Positions 36,101 through 42,915 of a DNA stretch of 64,000 nt are shown piece after piece. Numbering within the stretch: the first letter of the stretch is position 1; the number at the start of each line of letters is the position of its first letter. The notes beneath the pieces were generated by a model. It saw nothing but the letters and a program-made list of their open reading frames with translations. It did not search any database and was not told the DNA's origin. The stretch spans positions 5,642,001 to 5,706,000 of the forward strand of contig NZ_CP162005.1 of the NCBI RefSeq assembly GCF_040822065.1. The letters run 5' to 3'. Made by a program: the position numbers and the translations under genes. The stretch is from Pedobacter sp. WC2423 (lineage in GTDB: Bacteria > Bacteroidota > Bacteroidia > Sphingobacteriales > Sphingobacteriaceae).

Positions 36101-36613
36101 GATGGAAATATTGCGATTCGTCCGAAGCCGGGAAAAGGTTCTGGTGGTAATCTGTTTACAAAACAGGAGTATAGTAATTTTGTATTCCGCTTTGAGTTTC
36201 AGCTCACTCCTGGTGCGAATAATGGACTGGGAATCAGAGCTCCGCTTGAAGGAGATGCAGCTTATGAAGGAATGGAACTGCAAATTTTAGACAACGATGC
36301 GCCAATCTATAAGGATTTGCATGCTTATCAATTTCATGGATCAATCTATGGTACTGTTGCTGCCAAAAGAGGATTCCTGAAACCAGTTGGAGAATGGAAT
36401 TATGAAGAAGTAATTGTGAAAGGTCCCAAAGTTAAAGTGATTTTAAATGGTACGGCTATCTTAGACGCCGATATCACAGAAGCGAGGAAAAACGGTACTG
36501 TTGATGGACAGAAACATCCGGGATTAAGTCGTAATATCGGTCATATTGGTTTTTTAGGCCATGGTTCGCCGGTACAATTCAGAAATATAAGAATCAAAGA
36601 TTTAGGTAAATAG
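33194..36613 (+). CDS. HEAT-repeat protein with two 3-keto-disaccharide hydrolase (DUF1080) domains
   Basis: 1139 residues with a signal peptide (NAFAQ). Residues about 40-700 are helical Ala/Leu-rich HEAT-like repeats (for example VRKAAFTALKSVV). Two DUF1080/PF06439 domains follow: residues about 727-932 (FVSMFNGKDLTGWKG...GDAGIYLRG) and 946-1137 (FKVLFDGTNMHNWMG...NNGLGIRAP). The Pfam family is named for 3-keto-disaccharide hydrolase, which cleaves 3-keto-glycosides. It lies between two secreted oxidoreductases that could make such substrates. The double catalytic tail on a HEAT scaffold is striking. Confidence 0.9.
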   Translation: MIKKIFFILLAVALLQNNAFAQVKTDQRTITTRIADLYAQLPAQNAELLNAGMQEISNMGEDGYATMISGMAVQGKGNNALLEYAVGGYSAYASKTGRESAKKMSINAYCKALTKLADVKNKAFIISQLEIVGDDSAISCLQGFLSDNQLSDPASRALVKINSPASKSALLAGLAKATGPSQLAIVNALGDSRFKGAADAIHKLTGDAQPELKKIALYALANIADPSSAKIMTDAAAQSGFQYENTNATAAALLYAENLLRDGNNTLSGQLAESFLKQASADHQVGIRSAALKLLTDSRKDQASTILIEAVGDKNSQYRAAALKFAAPYLNPASAALWINKLDKSDAVTKAEIIHMLGANDAKDALPAILKLLNSNDQPVSYAAINAAAHIGQSQVLNNLLQVMRKSDAARATVVADAIKRMKGDGITSQLAQYIAKSNPAMQIALVDLLASRAANDQLNTIYGLLKSKHPEVRKAAFTALKSVVTSADLPQLFTLLNENSDPAALISLQDAIIAANRGTANKAEQTAQLLQQMDKVSADKKPLFYKMLASSGGNKGLEAVQNGFNTGDEQQQKSAIAALAFWVDGEAARPLIRIARETKNTDQVNQAIDGYLALIRKGDYPAEQRLLLLREAMTLAKTPAQQQQILKDAANAKCFNSLVFAGKYLDDPALAATAATAVMNIALADKSYHGALVRNLLDKTIASLKGADGEYQKQAIRKYLAEMPQGDGFVSMFNGKDLTGWKGLVEDPVKRSKMAPEDLAAAQEKANAEMLDSWHVVNGELLFMSHGNNLATLKKYGDFEMLVDWKIIDDHKQKGDAGIYLRGSPQVQIWDNARVKEGAQVGSGGLYNNQVNESKPLKVADNQLDEWNTFRILMKGDRVTVYLNGELVTDNVILENYWDRTLPIFAEEQIELQAHGSPVAYRDIYIREIPRAKPFELSAAEKKEGFKVLFDGTNMHNWMGNTTDYVIEDGNIAIRPKPGKGSGGNLFTKQEYSNFVFRFEFQLTPGANNGLGIRAPLEGDAAYEGMELQILDNDAPIYKDLHAYQFHGSIYGTVAAKRGFLKPVGEWNYEEVIVKGPKVKVILNGTAILDADITEARKNGTVDGQKHPGLSRNIGHIGFLGHGSPVQFRNIRIKDLGK

Positions 36614-36620
36614 TAAATTT

Positions 36621-38081
36621 ATGATGGAAGAGCAAAAAGATTCAGCTGCTGATAATTCAAGAAGAAAATTTATTAAAAATTCTGCGATTGCAGCGGCAGC
36701 ATTTATGATTGTACCCCGCCATGTTTTGGGAGGAAAGGGGTTTTTAGCACCTAGTGATCGTTTATTGGTTGCCGGGATTGGGGTTGGTGGAAAAGGAGAA
36801 AGTAACCTGAGCAATATCTATAAAGGAGGAAAAGCTGACATTGCCTTTCTCTGTGATGTAGATGACAGAAGAGCTGCAAATTCGGTAAAAAGCTTCCCTA
36901 AAGCGAAATATTACAAGGATTACCGTGAGATGCTGGATAAAGAAGGCAAAAATATTGATGGCGTAGTGGTTTCAACGCCAGATCATAACCATGCTATGAT
37001 TGCTATGGCTGCCATGCAATCAGGAAAACACGTTTATGTAGAGAAGCCTCTGGCTCATGATATTTATGAAGCGCGTAAATTAACAGAAGCAGCGGCTCGT
37101 TACCGTGTAGTTACACAGATGGGCAACCAGGGCGCATCAGGAGACGGCGTCAGGCAGTTACAGGATTGGTGTGATGATGGTGTAATTGGAAAGGTGCATA
37201 ATGTGTATTGCTGGACTGACCGTCCGATATGGCCACAGGGAATTCCCTGGCCTGCTGCGGGTGGTACGCCCATTCCCAAAGAACTGGACTGGGATCTTTG
37301 GTTAGGCAGTGCGCCCTATAAGCCTTACATCGATAAATTAGTTCCTTTTAACTGGCGGGGCTGGTGGGATTATGGAACCGGGGCAATCGGAGATATGGGT
37401 TGCCATTTGGTGGAACCGCCTTTCAGGGTATTGGGTTTGAGCACCCCGATTGATGTACAATGTAGTGTGGGAAGCATTTATGTAGATGAATTTAAACGTG
37501 GATATTTTCCGGATAGCTGCCCTCCTTCAAGTCATGTGATTATGACTTTTGAGAAAACTAAAAAAACGAAGGATGATTTGCAGATTCACTGGATGGATGG
37601 GGGAATTAAGCCTGCACGTCCACAGGAACTGGGAGCAAATGAGAGTTTTGGCGCAAACGGAGTTTTATTTGAAGGAACAAAAGGTAAAATGATGTGTGAA
37701 GTTTACGGTTCTAATCCAAGACTTTTACCCTTATCGCGCAATAATGAAGTCCATACCAGGCAAAAAATAGAAAGAGTGAAAGGTGGAGTGGATGGACATT
37801 ATTGGCAATGGGTAGAGGCTGCTATTGCCGGATATGGCAAAATACAATTAAGTTCTCCTTTTGATATTGCGGGTCCTTTGACTGAAACGCTTTTAATTGC
37901 TAACCTGGCGATCAGGGGGGCTGAAATTCAGAAAGCTAAAGCTACCGGAACCGGATTTGATTATCCGGGAAGAGATATTAAATTGTTATGGGATAAGCAA
38001 AATCTCAGAGTGACGAATTTCGATGAGGTCAATCAATACATCAAAAGAGAATATCGTCAGGGATGGAGTTTAGGCGCTTAA
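36621..38081 (+). CDS. Gfo/Idh/MocA oxidoreductase with Tat-like signal (2)
   Basis: 486 residues, longer than the first copy. It begins with SRRKFIKNSAIAAAAFMIVPRHVLG, near-identical in design to the upstream enzyme, then GIGVGGKGESNL (Rossmann), VEKPLAHDIYEARKL and GAIGDMGCHLVEPPF. The gene is 7 bp after the HEAT/DUF1080 gene. Likely an exported NAD(H)-containing sugar oxidoreductase acting with the hydrolase; the two copies may differ in substrate or in direction of reaction. Confidence 0.92.
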   Translation: MMEEQKDSAADNSRRKFIKNSAIAAAAFMIVPRHVLGGKGFLAPSDRLLVAGIGVGGKGESNLSNIYKGGKADIAFLCDVDDRRAANSVKSFPKAKYYKDYREMLDKEGKNIDGVVVSTPDHNHAMIAMAAMQSGKHVYVEKPLAHDIYEARKLTEAAARYRVVTQMGNQGASGDGVRQLQDWCDDGVIGKVHNVYCWTDRPIWPQGIPWPAAGGTPIPKELDWDLWLGSAPYKPYIDKLVPFNWRGWWDYGTGAIGDMGCHLVEPPFRVLGLSTPIDVQCSVGSIYVDEFKRGYFPDSCPPSSHVIMTFEKTKKTKDDLQIHWMDGGIKPARPQELGANESFGANGVLFEGTKGKMMCEVYGSNPRLLPLSRNNEVHTRQKIERVKGGVDGHYWQWVEAAIAGYGKIQLSSPFDIAGPLTETLLIANLAIRGAEIQKAKATGTGFDYPGRDIKLLWDKQNLRVTNFDEVNQYIKREYRQGWSLGA

Positions 38082-38095
38082 TTGAATAAGATACA

Positions 38096-39178
38096 ATGAC
38101 TTTAAATAAAAAGAACCTGCGGGTACTTGTCGTAGGATGCGGTAACATGGGGTCTTCCCATGCTACCGCTTACCATACTTTAGAAGGGTTTGAAATCTGC
38201 GGGCTGGTTTCCACAGGAAATAGTAAAGTAGTATTAAATGAACAGTTAGGGGGGAATTACCCGCTGTTTAGTGATTATGAGGAATCTTTGAAGGCCACCA
38301 GTCCGGATGCAGTCTGTATTTCTACTTATCCGGATACGCATGAGGCATTTGCAATTAAAGCCATGGAAAATGGGTGTCATGTTTTTATAGAAAAACCGCT
38401 GGCAGATTCTCTGGAAGGAGCGCAGCGGGTAGTTGATGCAGCTCAAAAATTTGGTAAGAAGTTATTGGTAGGGTATATTTTACGTTATCATCCTTCGTGG
38501 CAGAAGTTTATTGAATTGTCTTCGGCGCTGGGAAAACCACTAGTGATGCGTATGAATCTGAATCAGCAGAGCCAGGGCGCAAAATGGGCGGTACACCGTA
38601 ACCTGATGAAGAGTTTAAGCCCTATAGTAGACTGTGGGGTACATTATATTGATGTGATGTGCCAGATGACCAGATCTAAACCTGTTCAGGTGAATGCTAT
38701 CGGAGCCAGGCTGAGCAATGCTATCAGTGAAGATACTTATAACTATGGCCAGTTGCAGATTCGTTTCCAGGATGGTTCAATAGGCTGGTATGAGTCTGGA
38801 TGGGGGCCTATGATGAGTGAAACTGCTTTTTTCATTAAGGATGTGATCGGGCCGAAAGGAGCAGTGTCAATTGTAGCAAAGGAAGCAGGTGGAGCAGGTG
38901 AATCAGCTTCTATAGCTGCGCATACCAAAACGGAATCCATCAAAGTACATGATGCGGAGCTGGATGATCAGGGTCGTTTTCTAAAGCAGGACAGGTGGAT
39001 TGATCTCGCCGATGAACCAGATCATCAGGAGCTTTGTAACCGGGAACAACGTTATTTTCTAAAATCAATTTTGGAAAATATAGATTTAACGGAGCCTTCA
39101 AACGATGCGATCAATAGTTTGAGAATTGCATTTGCCTGCGATGAATCAGTCAAAACCGGGCAAACAGTTATACTTTAG
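38096..39178 (+). CDS. Cytosolic Gfo/Idh/MocA oxidoreductase
   Basis: 360 residues with no signal peptide. NAD-binding VVGCGNMGSSHA at the N-terminus, FIEKPLADSLEGAQ, and GVHYIDVMCQMT (catalytic-type D with following residues) identify the family. It is 14 bp after the second Tat-type oxidoreductase and completes the operon. A plausible role is reduction or epimerisation of keto-sugars after uptake. Confidence 0.9.
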   Translation: MTLNKKNLRVLVVGCGNMGSSHATAYHTLEGFEICGLVSTGNSKVVLNEQLGGNYPLFSDYEESLKATSPDAVCISTYPDTHEAFAIKAMENGCHVFIEKPLADSLEGAQRVVDAAQKFGKKLLVGYILRYHPSWQKFIELSSALGKPLVMRMNLNQQSQGAKWAVHRNLMKSLSPIVDCGVHYIDVMCQMTRSKPVQVNAIGARLSNAISEDTYNYGQLQIRFQDGSIGWYESGWGPMMSETAFFIKDVIGPKGAVSIVAKEAGGAGESASIAAHTKTESIKVHDAELDDQGRFLKQDRWIDLADEPDHQELCNREQRYFLKSILENIDLTEPSNDAINSLRIAFACDESVKTGQTVIL

Positions 39179-39182
39179 TTGA

Positions 39183-39279
39183 TCAGTGCTGTTGATATTT
39201 TTTACAATCCTGCTTAAGAGTGGAAAAATTATTCATTACAGCACTGAGTTGTTCAGTGGCTTGCTGATCTCTCCTCAGT
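39183..39279 (-). pseudogene. Possible 3' gene remnant (about 32 codons)
   Basis: A minus-strand frame reading LRRDQQATEQLSAVMNNF, then a further 14 residues to a stop, looks coding in composition but has no start. It may be the tail of a lost helical protein. Weak. Confidence 0.22.
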
Positions 39280-39314
39280 CAGAAGAGATTACGGCCGATC
39301 AAATTGAGTTTTGA

Positions 39315-39899
39315 TTATTTGACAGGCTGACGTAATATCGTCCTTAGTTTTTCAGGAACGGTATTTCGAAAATCACTCAAATACACTTCGTGATGCAATC
39401 CGGTTTTCTCCAGACCTTTTTTAGCGATAAAGGCGTGCAGTTGTTGTATGGCTTCAGGTTCTGTACTAAATGGCCCGGTGTGCAGCACCTGTACTACATT
39501 ATTTTCCCGCATAGTATAAAGCTCTATTTCTTTGGCTAAAAGTATTTGTTTTTTTGAAATTACCTGTTCAATGGCAGTGCACAACGATTCCTGACGAATA
39601 TAAGCTGGCATACGAATCAATAATTTATATTTCCACTTTGCACGGGGAGTTTGTGCGTTTAGATCCCATAAACCTTCCAGTTTTGATATCATGAAATCCT
39701 GATTTATTGCCTTATGCATAAACTTAATGGCATAAGCGGTTGCATATAAAGCTTGAACCTTAGCTGCAAAAGGCTCGTCGTTTGGATCTCCAATACCTGA
39801 AATGGCTATGTAGTTAGCTTGATCCAGGTCTAATAAAGCGGGAGCTTTACCTGCAGAGTAATAAGTTTTAAAAAGTTTTGTCAAGTCTAATTTTCTCAT
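39315..39899 (-). CDS. GyrI-like small-molecule-binding protein
   Basis: 194 residues of the GyrI-like/SOUL-type effector-binding fold without a DNA-binding domain. Recognisable pieces are YIAISGIGDPNDEPF near the start, WKYKLLIRMPAYI in the middle and VVQVLHTGPFSTEPEAIQQLHAFI, with LHHEVYLSDFRNTVPEKLRTILRQPV at the end. Such single-domain proteins sequester or hydrolyse xenobiotics, but the ligand is unknown. It is convergent with the oxidoreductase operon. Confidence 0.9.
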   Translation of the reverse strand: MRKLDLTKLFKTYYSAGKAPALLDLDQANYIAISGIGDPNDEPFAAKVQALYATAYAIKFMHKAINQDFMISKLEGLWDLNAQTPRAKWKYKLLIRMPAYIRQESLCTAIEQVISKKQILLAKEIELYTMRENNVVQVLHTGPFSTEPEAIQQLHAFIAKKGLEKTGLHHEVYLSDFRNTVPEKLRTILRQPVK

Positions 39900-39966
39900 C
39901 TTTTGTTGGATTGAATTGCTAAGGAACGGCCCGTTGGTGACAGCCCTATGTCAGCAGTTCTGAGAA

Positions 39967-40083
39967 TTATTTGAAGAAGAAGAAAAAGAAAATGCCTGAA
40001 GCGGAGGTTAGCAAATAACCGTCTGTGTTGTGGGAAAGTTCACCAGGGGCAGGGAGAATTGAAATAACGGAATTGAAGAATAC
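39967..40083 (-). pseudogene. Gene remnant ending in a poly-Phe tail
   Basis: On the minus strand a 38-codon frame without any start reads (in part) SVISILPAPGELSHNTDGY and ends LTSASGIFFFFFFK and a stop. Composition is protein-like, and a TAA precedes it in frame. It looks like the 3' end of a gene whose front is lost. I do not recognise the family. Confidence 0.35.
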
Positions 40084-40084
40084 T

Positions 40085-40122
40085 TATATAAAGATTTATA
40101 GATATCTGTATATCTTTATATA
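40085..40122. repeat. AT-rich 11-bp inverted repeat
   Basis: TATATAAAGAT (40085-40095) and ATCTTTATATA (40112-40122) are perfect reverse complements with a 16-base loop that itself holds AGATATCT. It lies between two gene remnants and may be an old terminator. Confidence 0.6.
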
Positions 40123-40150
40123 GATATTCTTTGCTATTAAACAATGGATG

Positions 40151-40320
40151 TTAATGCATAAAGATATCCTGTACCTCTTCCAGTGACTTTCCTTTAGTTT
40201 CGGGTACCATTTTGTAAACCACTATCAAGGAAATCGGACAAGGAAATCAGACAGCAAGAAGCGAAAAACCAGAACATAACAATCGAGACGGAGTATTTGA
40301 TAACCGGGTATTTATTCCGT
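40151..40320 (-). pseudogene. C-terminal remnant of an MFS sugar porter
   Basis: The last codons read KMVPETKGKSLEEVQ followed by DIFMH and a stop, the diagnostic PETKG end of sugar-porter transporters. Upstream, FWFFASCCLISL is the matching end of the last membrane helix but in another frame. The shift is explained by a 13-bp tandem duplication (CAAGGAAATCGGA then CAAGGAAATCAGA on the + strand, about 40225-40250). Everything upstream (the remaining ~400 residues) is missing. It lies just downstream of the GntR gene on the same strand and was probably its regulated transporter. Confidence 0.75.
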
Positions 40321-40421
40321 CCGGGTTGTATTCAGTCATTACGTTTGGTTTTATATTGTAATGTCCAAACATATGACATTTCTTTTAAATAGTCAAAGAC
40401 CATTTTTTAATCCATTAAGAT

Positions 40422-41156
40422 CTAGTGATTTCTTCTGCTTTCTACCGTGTAAATAAAGCTTTCCGCATTGTAGTAGCCTAAGTTATATTCCATTGCGCGG
40501 TCTCCCTGGTCATAAACGAATCTCTTTCTGAATAAAATAGGGCTTCCGGTTTCCACCTCCAGTTTGCCGGCAATAAATTTATTTGCAGTAATGGCACTGA
40601 TCTCTTCCTTAGATAAATTAGCGATTACCGAATGTTCTGTTTCCAGCATTTCATACAAAGGCTGCTTAAAGTCTTCTTCTCCTGTAAGACCAATCCGAGG
40701 GTGGAAATAAGAGATGAAATAAACAAAGGCACCCTCAGCTCCACCACGTAAACGCTCTAATTTCAGGATCTTTTTATCTGTTTTAATGTCAAATAAGTTG
40801 GCAATCTGCTCATCAGGATATACCCAGCTCACATGCAGTTCGTAGTTTTTAACAGGTATACCTCTGGCTTTCATCTCTTGTGAGAAGCTTAGCCAATTCA
40901 TTGATTTAGAGCTTATTTTAGAAGGAGCGACCTTCGTTCCATAGCCCTTTTTCCGAACCAGTAATTCTTCATAAACCAGTTTGTTCAAGGCCTGGCGAAG
41001 CGTAGTTCTGGAGATAGCCAGCTTTTTTGCAAGATCGACTTCATTAGGCAACAATTTGCCAGCCTGGTAAACGGGGTCTTTGATCAGTTCTCTTAATAAG
41101 AGTTCGGCCTGGATATGAAGAGGGATATGACTTTTATGGTCGATGGAAATATTCAT
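40422..41156 (-). CDS. GntR family regulator, HutC/UTRA type
   Basis: 244 residues from ATG 41156 (a TTG six bases earlier is possible). N-terminal winged helix: LLPNEVDLAKKLAISRTTLRQALNKLVYEELLVRKKGYGTKV. C-terminal UTRA ligand domain: ILKLERLRGGAEGAFVYFISYFHPRIGL, SPILFRKRFVYDQGDRAMEYNLGYYNAE. UTRA regulators bind sugar phosphates or similar metabolites. It diverges from the glycosidase/SusCD operon, so it is the likely repressor of that locus in place of the usual sigma/FecR or hybrid two-component control. Confidence 0.92.
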   Translation of the reverse strand: MNISIDHKSHIPLHIQAELLLRELIKDPVYQAGKLLPNEVDLAKKLAISRTTLRQALNKLVYEELLVRKKGYGTKVAPSKISSKSMNWLSFSQEMKARGIPVKNYELHVSWVYPDEQIANLFDIKTDKKILKLERLRGGAEGAFVYFISYFHPRIGLTGEEDFKQPLYEMLETEHSVIANLSKEEISAITANKFIAGKLEVETGSPILFRKRFVYDQGDRAMEYNLGYYNAESFIYTVESRRNH

Positions 41157-41271
41157 GGTCAACTTAATAATGATACAATTATCACCTGTAAACTTAAGCT
41201 TTTTAGTACATACATAGTTAATTGGAATGTAGGTATATATGCGTTACATATAGCCGTCCGAAAAACTAATA

Positions 41272-41283
41272 GTTCACATGAAC
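41272..41283. promoter_or_regulatory. Palindrome in the GntR / PUL intergenic region
   Basis: GTTCACATGAAC has perfect 5-bp arms around CA; a further TGAAC half-site follows nine bases on. It sits about 145 bp upstream of the -33 box of the PUL promoter and 115 bp before the GntR start, a suitable place for a GntR operator. Speculative. Confidence 0.3.
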
Positions 41284-41427
41284 CCGAATGAACAAAAATA
41301 AACTTAAAAGAAAAGTTGAATAGGATCAAAATTATTCTCCATGTTAACTATGAACAATAAGTAAAATTGCAATCCAACCCTGACGAAGCTTAACCGTTTT
41401 ATCAATACAAAAAAAGATCATCTAAAA

Positions 41428-41458
41428 TTTGGAAATACCTAGAATACTTTTATGTTTG
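41428..41458 (+). promoter_or_regulatory. Bacteroidota promoter of the SusCD operon
   Basis: TTTG (41428-41431), then 19 bp, then TATGTTTG (41451-41458) matches the TTTG-N17-21-TAnnTTTG housekeeping consensus. Transcription would start near 41465, leaving a leader of about 90 bases before the glycosidase gene. Confidence 0.7.
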
Positions 41459-41556
41459 TACATAACTATTAACCAACCAAATATAAACGGTAATCATGTT
41501 TCCAGGTAAAAAGAGAAACGTGTGCGCTTTTATTTATTGTATTTAAATAAAACTGA

Positions 41557-42852
41557 ATGAAAAAATCTTTACTTCTTTTTTCTGCTGTTTTTTGTTTACT
41601 ACAGCTAAACTCTGCCGCACAGGTAGCAGACAGCGCAGAACTTGCCAGATCCATACGGTCTGATAAGCGTTTAGATACCATTCAGGCAAGAGCAATTCAA
41701 TTACTCACCGGGTTCTCCGCAGACACATCTTATGATGAAGTCTGGATCAGGGACTTTAACACGTTCATTAAAGGCGCTTTAAAAATTCAGCCCAAAGAGA
41801 AAGTCAGAAATATGCTCCTGATGTTTTTTAAAATACAGGGAGATGATGGAAACATCGTGGATGGCGTAGTGGACAGCGCGCAAGCAAATGGAGGATATCA
41901 ATACTGTTATTCCGCCTTATTACCAGGATGGGCAGCCCATAAAAATACGGTTGAAACAGATCAGGAATCCTCGTTGATCCAGGCGGTGAAAAAGTATATT
42001 GACGTTACCGGCGATCAGGGTATTCTTTTTGAATGTATTAAAGCTAAAACCATTTTGCAAAGAATGGAGGAATCTTTTTCTTATATCTTAAAAGAGAGGT
42101 GGTCAGAGCAATATGGTCTTGTAAAAGGAGCCACTACAATAGACTGGGGAGATGTACAGCCCGAAAAAGGCTGGGGGGTAGCGGTTAATGCGCATACCAA
42201 ATGGGCCATTGATATTTATGATAATGCCATGTTTGTAATGGCCATTCATGATTTTCTGGCCATGAAACCTAAAGACTACCAAACACAGCAAAACTGGGCT
42301 GTTCTGGCCAGCACAATTAAAACGAATGTCCGCAAACATTTGTGGATGCCTGAAATTCAAAAATACAGACCTCACTTATATCTGGATGGCAGTCCTTTCT
42401 CCAAAACATTTAACGAAGACCAGATTTTATATGCTGGCGGTTCAGTATGTGCAATTTTAGCCGGATTTAATACGCTAAAAGAAGTACAGCAAATTAACCT
42501 TCAGCTCGTAGCCGCCGCCGCAAAAGAGAAGTTTGCAACGATAGGTTTTACCGTTTATCCCCCTTATCCGGAAAGTGAATTTCCAAATATGCTCCCTTAT
42601 TCTTATCAAAATGGCGGTGACTGGACCTGGTTCGGTGGCCGGATGATCAGCGGCCTGATCACTCATAAGCTGGTGAAGGAAGCCTATGCTGAATTGATGC
42701 CTATGGTAGACCGCGCAATCGTGCATAAAGGATTTTACGAATGGTACAATGTACAAACCGGCGAAGCTAAAGGATCGGGCGATTTCAGAGGTGAGGCAGG
42801 TGTTTTATTTGATGCCGTTGAATCCCTTAAACGATGGGCAGCCAAAAATTAA
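41557..42852 (+). CDS. Secreted six-hairpin (alpha/alpha) glycosidase
   Basis: 431 residues with a signal peptide (LNSAAQ). The motifs VWIRDFNTFIKGAL, DGNIVDG, TDQESSLIQAVKKYI, IDWGDVQ, IYDNAMFVMAIHDF, FNEDQILYAGG, NGGDWTWFGGRM and KGSGDFRGEAGVL follow the (alpha/alpha)6-barrel order of GH63/GH15-like 'six-hairpin' enzymes. Candidate catalytic acids lie in WIRDF and the TDQE and FRGE motifs. I cannot assign a CAZy family. It is the first gene of the locus and is followed by SusC by 63 bp, so it likely trims the imported glycan in the periplasm or at the surface. Confidence 0.8.
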   Translation: MKKSLLLFSAVFCLLQLNSAAQVADSAELARSIRSDKRLDTIQARAIQLLTGFSADTSYDEVWIRDFNTFIKGALKIQPKEKVRNMLLMFFKIQGDDGNIVDGVVDSAQANGGYQYCYSALLPGWAAHKNTVETDQESSLIQAVKKYIDVTGDQGILFECIKAKTILQRMEESFSYILKERWSEQYGLVKGATTIDWGDVQPEKGWGVAVNAHTKWAIDIYDNAMFVMAIHDFLAMKPKDYQTQQNWAVLASTIKTNVRKHLWMPEIQKYRPHLYLDGSPFSKTFNEDQILYAGGSVCAILAGFNTLKEVQQINLQLVAAAAKEKFATIGFTVYPPYPESEFPNMLPYSYQNGGDWTWFGGRMISGLITHKLVKEAYAELMPMVDRAIVHKGFYEWYNVQTGEAKGSGDFRGEAGVLFDAVESLKRWAAKN

Positions 42853-42915
42853 CAATCGAATAGCTTTTAAACGATCATATAACCACACCAAAAACCAAAA
42901 ACTAAAAACCAAATT

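Noticed and set aside
41163..41427. Further GntR half-sites (TACAT / ATGTA groups near 41205-41250)
   Set aside because: Arms of five bases at variable spacing in A/T-rich DNA are expected by chance.
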